Notes under the pieces: generated by a model
Told to the model about the DNA's origin: nothing
Databases searched by the model: none
Seen by the model: the letters and a program-made list of their open reading frames with translations, nothing else
Made by a program: the position numbers and the translations under genes
From: Lepas anatifera
Lineage: Eukaryota; Arthropoda; Thecostraca; Lepadidae
Direction of reading: 5' to 3'
Assembly (NCBI GenBank): GCA_034440635.1
Contig: JAOTON010001271.1
Location: 806,001 to 870,000, forward strand
Length of the DNA: 64,000 nucleotides
Part shown: in pieces, positions 59,534-64,000 of the stretch
How the letters are laid out: each line of letters begins with the position of its first letter
Numbering within the stretch: position 1 is the stretch's first letter

Positions 59534-60717
59534 TATGTGGCGGGTACGAGCCACCTTCACCCTGGTGGGGGGCTAAAATTGACCCTCCACGATCAAAAAT
59601 AACTAAGAGAGCCAGCAAAAAGCTAAACAGCAATCGAAAGCTCGTCAAAAATTATATCGAAAATACTTAGGTCATTTTTCTCGTTAGGTCAATATCAAGG
59701 TCACCGGAAGTCAAAATAGGTCAAAATAGCTAAGATGATGTGTACTAAGAAAACCTCATATATCTCAGAAACTATAATAGCTAGAAACATTTTCTGAACA
59801 CCATTTGAAAGCTCTTGAGTTACTCTTTTATTGCAGTAGCAATAATTTTCGAGTCAGGTCAAAGCCTAGGGAGCTGCACGTCACTGAACATTGGGAATGT
59901 GCTTGGGAATGTCCATAGCCACCCATGCATAATGGTGTTTCCTTTTTCGCTAACAACTTCCAAACCAAGCAACATACAACCGTAGTTAATGCACCATTTC
60001 AATCCTCTGGTCAAAACAAATATAATAATATATGATATTGCTATGCCAGGTCCAATTTAAAATTTGACCTAACCCAGGACAACAGTTTGACCCACCTTGA
60101 CCTGGTATAGTCATTATGTGTATCATATGACTTGAAGTGACCATACAAAAAACTTTGGTGGCAAAATAAAACTTATATCTTTGTTTATTCAAAATCTATA
60201 GAGTAAAACACCGAAAAACTTATTTGACCTAAGGCGACCTTTTAAAGGTCACAGGTCAAATTTTTTGTATCAACTTCAGAAATGGGCTAAGAGCAGGTCG
60301 TAAACGATGTTTGAAGTTGATTCCATCCATACTTACTGAGAAAAACTCATTTCGGGATTCTCCCCATGCAGTTGCATTGGGGAGGTCATGCTCTGTACAT
60401 GACCTTAGGTCACCAAAATAAAAATACCGGAACATATGTTGTAGCTTCTTGTGGGCCCAATATGTGGTATGAGTTTCAACTTGATTGATTGATCCTCCTT
60501 TTAATTATGCAGTCCTGAACATTTTTTGAAGTGAGGTCACTTCACCTGGCCTGGTGACCTGACGTGATATGACCTTGAGCTGAAATTTTCAGAAAAATTT
60601 AAAAATGATAAAAAATAGCTAGACTAAGTTTAGCGGCGCTGTGCACTGCCGTTTTTCGGCCAATTCGGAAAACTTGAGGGGGAGGGTCTAAAAAGACCCC
60701 AACCGGGCGAAGGTTAA
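59534..60717 (+). mobile_element. TTAA family C element, copy C5 (left end lost)
   Basis: It begins at gtggcgggtacgagccacct without the terminal 17 bp seen in C4, and ends with aaccgggcgaaggttaa at 60717. The core is at 60400-60412. Collinear with C4. No protein. Confidence 0.82.
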
Positions 60718-61042
60718 AGGAGTCCCAAAACCCCAAATAAGCTGCGCGGCTGAGTGTTAATGCGTCAGTTGCCCTAGTGGCAGGTACTGGGGCGAAGCTC
60801 CCGCCCCTTCTTCGAATAAGTGCAATTGCATTCAGGGCCAGAGATCTCTTCTCGATCCAGACGGGGGTCCTGGAAGGGTTAACGCTGGCACGTCAATACA
60901 AGACCTATATAAAGCCTATGGGAGGGCAAAAATCCAGGGTGGGGGGTCTGACCCTAAACCCCCCGGGATCTCCACCCATAATTTGATTTCCAAAATCTGA
61001 ACATAGTGATATTTGGATATGACCTCCGCAGCGGCCCTATCG
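60718..61042. repeat. Spacer holding a second copy of the 44.1 kb repeat
   Basis: 60836-60985 matches 44070-44200 in order (cgatccagacgggggtcctg, taacgctggcac, aatacaagacct, atctccaccca). No gene. Confidence 0.5.
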
Positions 61043-61322
61043 TTAATACGTGCATTGACGGGGGAAGGGCGGGTACTCGCCCCCTCGGTTTTTTTGGAGA
61101 TCGCACAAAAACGGCGTCGCGTAGCGCCACCGTACTTGGATTACCTTTTCCCTTATCATTTTTACAACTTTTAACACAATGTCAAGGTTAGGTCTTTTCA
61201 GGTCAGGTCACCAGTACAGGTCAAGTGCCCACACCTCCAAAGAGTTTAAGACAGCATAAGTCAGAACGGGGTAAACTTATCTGATTGAAACTCATATCAC
61301 GCAATGGGCCCACCCAGATCTC

Positions 61323-62531
61323 TTAACCCTTGCCCCGGTGGCGGGTACGAGCCACCTTCGCCCTGGTGGGGGAAGGGGCTAAAAAAGACCCCCCACGATC
61401 TCAAAAACTAAGAGAGCTAGAAAAAAGCGCAAAACGGCAATCGAAAGCTCTTCGAAAAACATATCGAAAATACTTTGGTCATTTTTCTTGTCAGGTCAAT
61501 ATCAAGGTCACCAGAGGTCAAAACAGGTCAAAATTGCTAATATGAGGTGTACTAAGAAAACCTCACATATCTCAGAAACTATGATACCTAGAAACATTTT
61601 TCTAACACCATTCGAAAGCTCTTGAAATGCGCTTTTATTGCAGTAGCATTCATTTTCGTATCAGGTCAAAGCCTAGGGAGCTACAGGTCACTAAATATTG
61701 GGCATATTCTTGGGAATGTCCATAGCCAACCATGCATAAGGGCGTTTACTTTTTCGCTAATAGCTTCCGAACCAAACAAGATACAGCCATAGTTTATGCA
61801 CCATTGCAATCCTCTCGTCAATACGTATCGAATGATATATGATATTGCTATGCCAGGTCAAATTTAAGAATTTGACCTGAACCCAGGTCAACGGTCTGAC
61901 CCAACTTGACCTGGTATAGTCATGATGTATATCATTTGACTTCCAGTGACTATACAAACACTTCGGTGACAAAATAAAAGTTCTATCTTAGTTTATTCAA
62001 AATTTATAGAGAAAAACACCAAAAAATGCTTATTTGACCTAAGGTGACCTTTTAAAAGTCACAAGTCAAAACATTTTTGCATCAGCTTCAGAAATCGGTT
62101 AAGAGCAAGTCGCAACCAATGTTTGACGTTGATTCCATCCATGCTTACTGAGAAAAGCTCATTTCGTGATTTTCCTCAAGTATTGACAATGGGGAGGTCA
62201 TGCTCTGCACATGACCTTAGGTCACCAATATAAAAATCCCGGAACAAATGTTGTAGTTCCTGGTGGGCCCAATATGTGGTATGAGTTTCAATTTGATCGA
62301 TTAACACTTCTTTTAGTTATGCGGTCCTAAGTATTTTTTGAGGTGAGGTCACTTCACCTGGCCTGGTGACCTGACCTGATATGACCTTGAGCCAACATTT
62401 TCAGGAAAGATGTACAAATGATGAAGGAACAGCTAGACCAAGTTTAGCGGCGCTGCGCGCCGCCGTGTTTTGGTCACTTTGGAAAAACCCGAGGGGGGTC
62501 TAAAAAGACCCCCCACCCGGGCGAAGGTTAA
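61323..62531 (+). mobile_element. TTAA family C element, copy C4, nested in B5
   Basis: It is 1209 bp, TTAA at 61323 and 62528. Termini are TTAACCCTTGCCCCGGTGGC and, at the right end, acccgggcgaaggttaa. The core is at 62212-62224. Removing it with one TTAA gives agatctcttaaatatgttct, matching ctctaaactatgttct in the B/D mosaic. It is the cleanest complete family C copy. Confidence 0.88.
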
Positions 62532-62782
62532 ATATGTTCTGGTATTTTTTATATCGATGACCTAAGGTCAGATTCAAGCCATGACCTCGCCATTGGAAAC
62601 ACATGGGGAAAATGGTTTTGACTGAATAACTTAGCAATGGATGGTGATAGAGCGTTTATTTTATGGGCACTAGTTTGCCTCGTCTTTTCGGTTTTAATGA
62701 TATGAATTTTACCTAATTTGACCTTGAACTGACCCCAGGTCCGGTCAAATTCCCTATTTGATCTTATTTGACTCAACAAGGC

Positions 62783-62850
62783 CATATATATATATATATA
62801 TATATTAAAATATATTTTATATATATATATATATAAATATTAATATCATT
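62783..62850. repeat. Imperfect (TA)n microsatellite inside B5
   Basis: Two TA runs separated by attaaaatatatttt, with self-complementary arms. Confidence 0.95.
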
Positions 62851-63141
62851 CGATTCGGTTTGCTGCGAGAATTCCAAAGGTGTAAATTGCTTTGCTCTAT
62901 CTTTACTTGTTTACCAAAAACCTACATTTATATATTATCCCTATGACGGCGACCTATAGCGACCTTAGATGTGAACTGACAAAAAATGATCAAATATTTT
63001 AGATTGATAAGTGGAGGGGCTACACAACGCCGTTTACCGTTTTTTCGCTATCTAGCATGGTTCTCGAGATTTGAAGGGGGGGCGGGTACCCGCCCCCGTC
63101 CAAGCCAAGGTGGCTCAGACCTCAGTCAATTTACGTGTTAA

Positions 63142-63820
63142 ACCTCAGCAATTTACGGAAGGGTTCACCGGAGCTGTCGTCACAGTCAAATTACTCCTTA
63201 GAAATGGGCTATGTAGTGGGCTGCCGCTGACCGAAATGACACTAGATCAAAGTTAATCACACGAATTTCAACTATTCACGGATGTTTGGGCGACGTACAA
63301 AACCGGCCACTGGGCGTGCAGATCCATCGTGCGCTAAGGTTTGCTACATACGCCTGGCTAGAACTACGGGGATATGTTTCGTTAAAGAACCAAATGGAAC
63401 CAGTCTCTGCAGGTTTAGTGCATTTTGGTCAAAGCACGGATTGTGGAAAAGTTGGAAGAGTTACCAACTTTTCCAACTTTTGGAGCACTTCGCGTGGGGT
63501 TGCAAAAGTATGGGATGATTGTTTAAAACATTTTATTTCTTCCCTCTAAAGTCAGATCCACGTGAAATCAAGACTACAGAGAGAGCAAGCTCAGAATATT
63601 TTCATATTTCTAGTCAGACGAGCATAACAATTTACTGGCGTCAGCGTTACCCAAGAGCGATATTGCACCCGACTAGTTATCTGCGGGACAGCTGCAATAT
63701 AGCCTCAGTTTATGCCTGCAAATTGCGCATTAAATCAGGCTACCCTATCTTCGTCCAACGCCGGGTGGTGAGATTGTTACTTATTTAAAACTGAAGTGAT
63801 CTACGAGGAAATTTCGCAAG
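63142..63820. other. No gene seen; upstream region of the frame at 63821
   Basis: Overlapping frames of up to 89 codons on the plus strand have no recognizable domain. A short direct repeat gaagagttaccaacttttcc with ccaacttttgg follows near 63455-63482. Confidence 0.4.
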
Positions 63821-64000
63821 ATGGAGGCTAGAGGAGATGTATATGTGGTAGGAAACATGCAATACTCTGAAAAATTAGCTTCCGCTTCTCACATTGTGAG
63901 TTTGACTGGAGTCAAAAAGGTAAGAATAAGAGACGTTCGTTGTGAGGACTTTCTCCACTCGAGTTTAAACAAGTTGAAAAGCTTTCGACCTGTATTTCAG
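63821..64000 (+). CDS. Putative start of an unidentified gene, open to the window end
   Basis: An ATG in strong context (gcaagATGG) opens MEARGDVYVVGNMQYSEKLA, then SASHIVSLTGVKK, and stays open for all 60 codons to the edge. A TGA lies in frame seven codons upstream, so the start is plausible. After AAAAAG there is a good donor (GTAAGA at 63920), and the last bases, gacctgtatttcag, form a good acceptor exactly at the edge. Exon 1 could therefore be 63821-63919 with an 81-bp intron, or the frame could simply continue. I recognize no family. Confidence 0.4.
   Translation, partial: MEARGDVYVVGNMQYSEKLASASHIVSLTGVKKVRIRDVRCEDFLHSSLNKLKSFRPVFQ

Larger units (their letters stand above)
61043..63141 (+). 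mobile_element. TTAA family B element, copy B5, split by C4
   Basis: The left part is 61043-61322 (ttaatacgtgcattgacggg) and the right part is 62532-63141 with the core at 62558-62570, ending gtcaatttacgtgttaa. An AT microsatellite (62783-62850) has expanded inside where B1 has only tcaaattatat. Without C4 it is about 894 bp. Confidence 0.85.

Overview
The window looks like repeat-rich nuclear DNA from an animal, most likely a marine invertebrate. This is inferred from spliced exons with GT-AG borders, several clades of non-LTR retrotransposon, a Penelope-like element with a GIY-YIG domain, tRNA-derived SINEs, hAT and Harbinger-type MITEs, and long AT microsatellites. I cannot name the species. 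There are no bacterial-style operons, no CRISPR array and no rRNA gene. Almost every longer ORF is either a decayed mobile-element fragment or a chance frame.

One host-type gene can be assembled across the first 17 kb on the minus strand. Four coding exons (16961-16819, 14544-14351, 7225-6807, 6670-6413) join in phase through good splice sites. They give an uninterrupted 337-residue protein with an N-terminal Myb/SANT-like DNA-binding domain, a Pro/Ser/Thr-rich middle and an amphipathic C-terminal helix. Its introns hold a decayed reverse transcriptase, a degenerate Gag-like stretch and several MITEs. A second possible gene starts at 63821 on the plus strand and runs off the window.

The main content of the window is a set of 0.7-1.2 kb, TTAA-flanked, non-coding inverted-repeat elements that I call families A, B, C and D. 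They share terminal inverted repeats, a subterminal block dense in GGTCA/TGACC, and a core palindrome TGACCTAAGGTCA. Clusters lie at 37.3-41.4 kb, 45.0-46.6 kb, 55.3-57.6 kb and 59.5-63.1 kb, with single copies elsewhere. Two nested insertions (A inside B at 55693-56403; C inside B at 61323-62531) leave exactly one TTAA when removed, which shows the TTAA target duplication directly. No transposase for them is encoded here.

Other regions: an I-superfamily LINE remnant (2286-4187, minus); RNase H and RT fragments at 20.2, 27.8 and 47.8 kb; a Harbinger-like MITE with TAA duplication (21614-21867); a degenerate GGTCTCAGGGGCCCC satellite (22.5-25.2 kb, resuming at 26.4 kb) interrupted by another inverted-repeat element; a Penelope-like remnant split by a 403-bp hAT-type MITE with an 8-bp duplication (34.9-35.9 kb); a 74-bp triplication (42.3 kb); and AT/GA microsatellites. 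The remaining stretches hold nothing I can assign.
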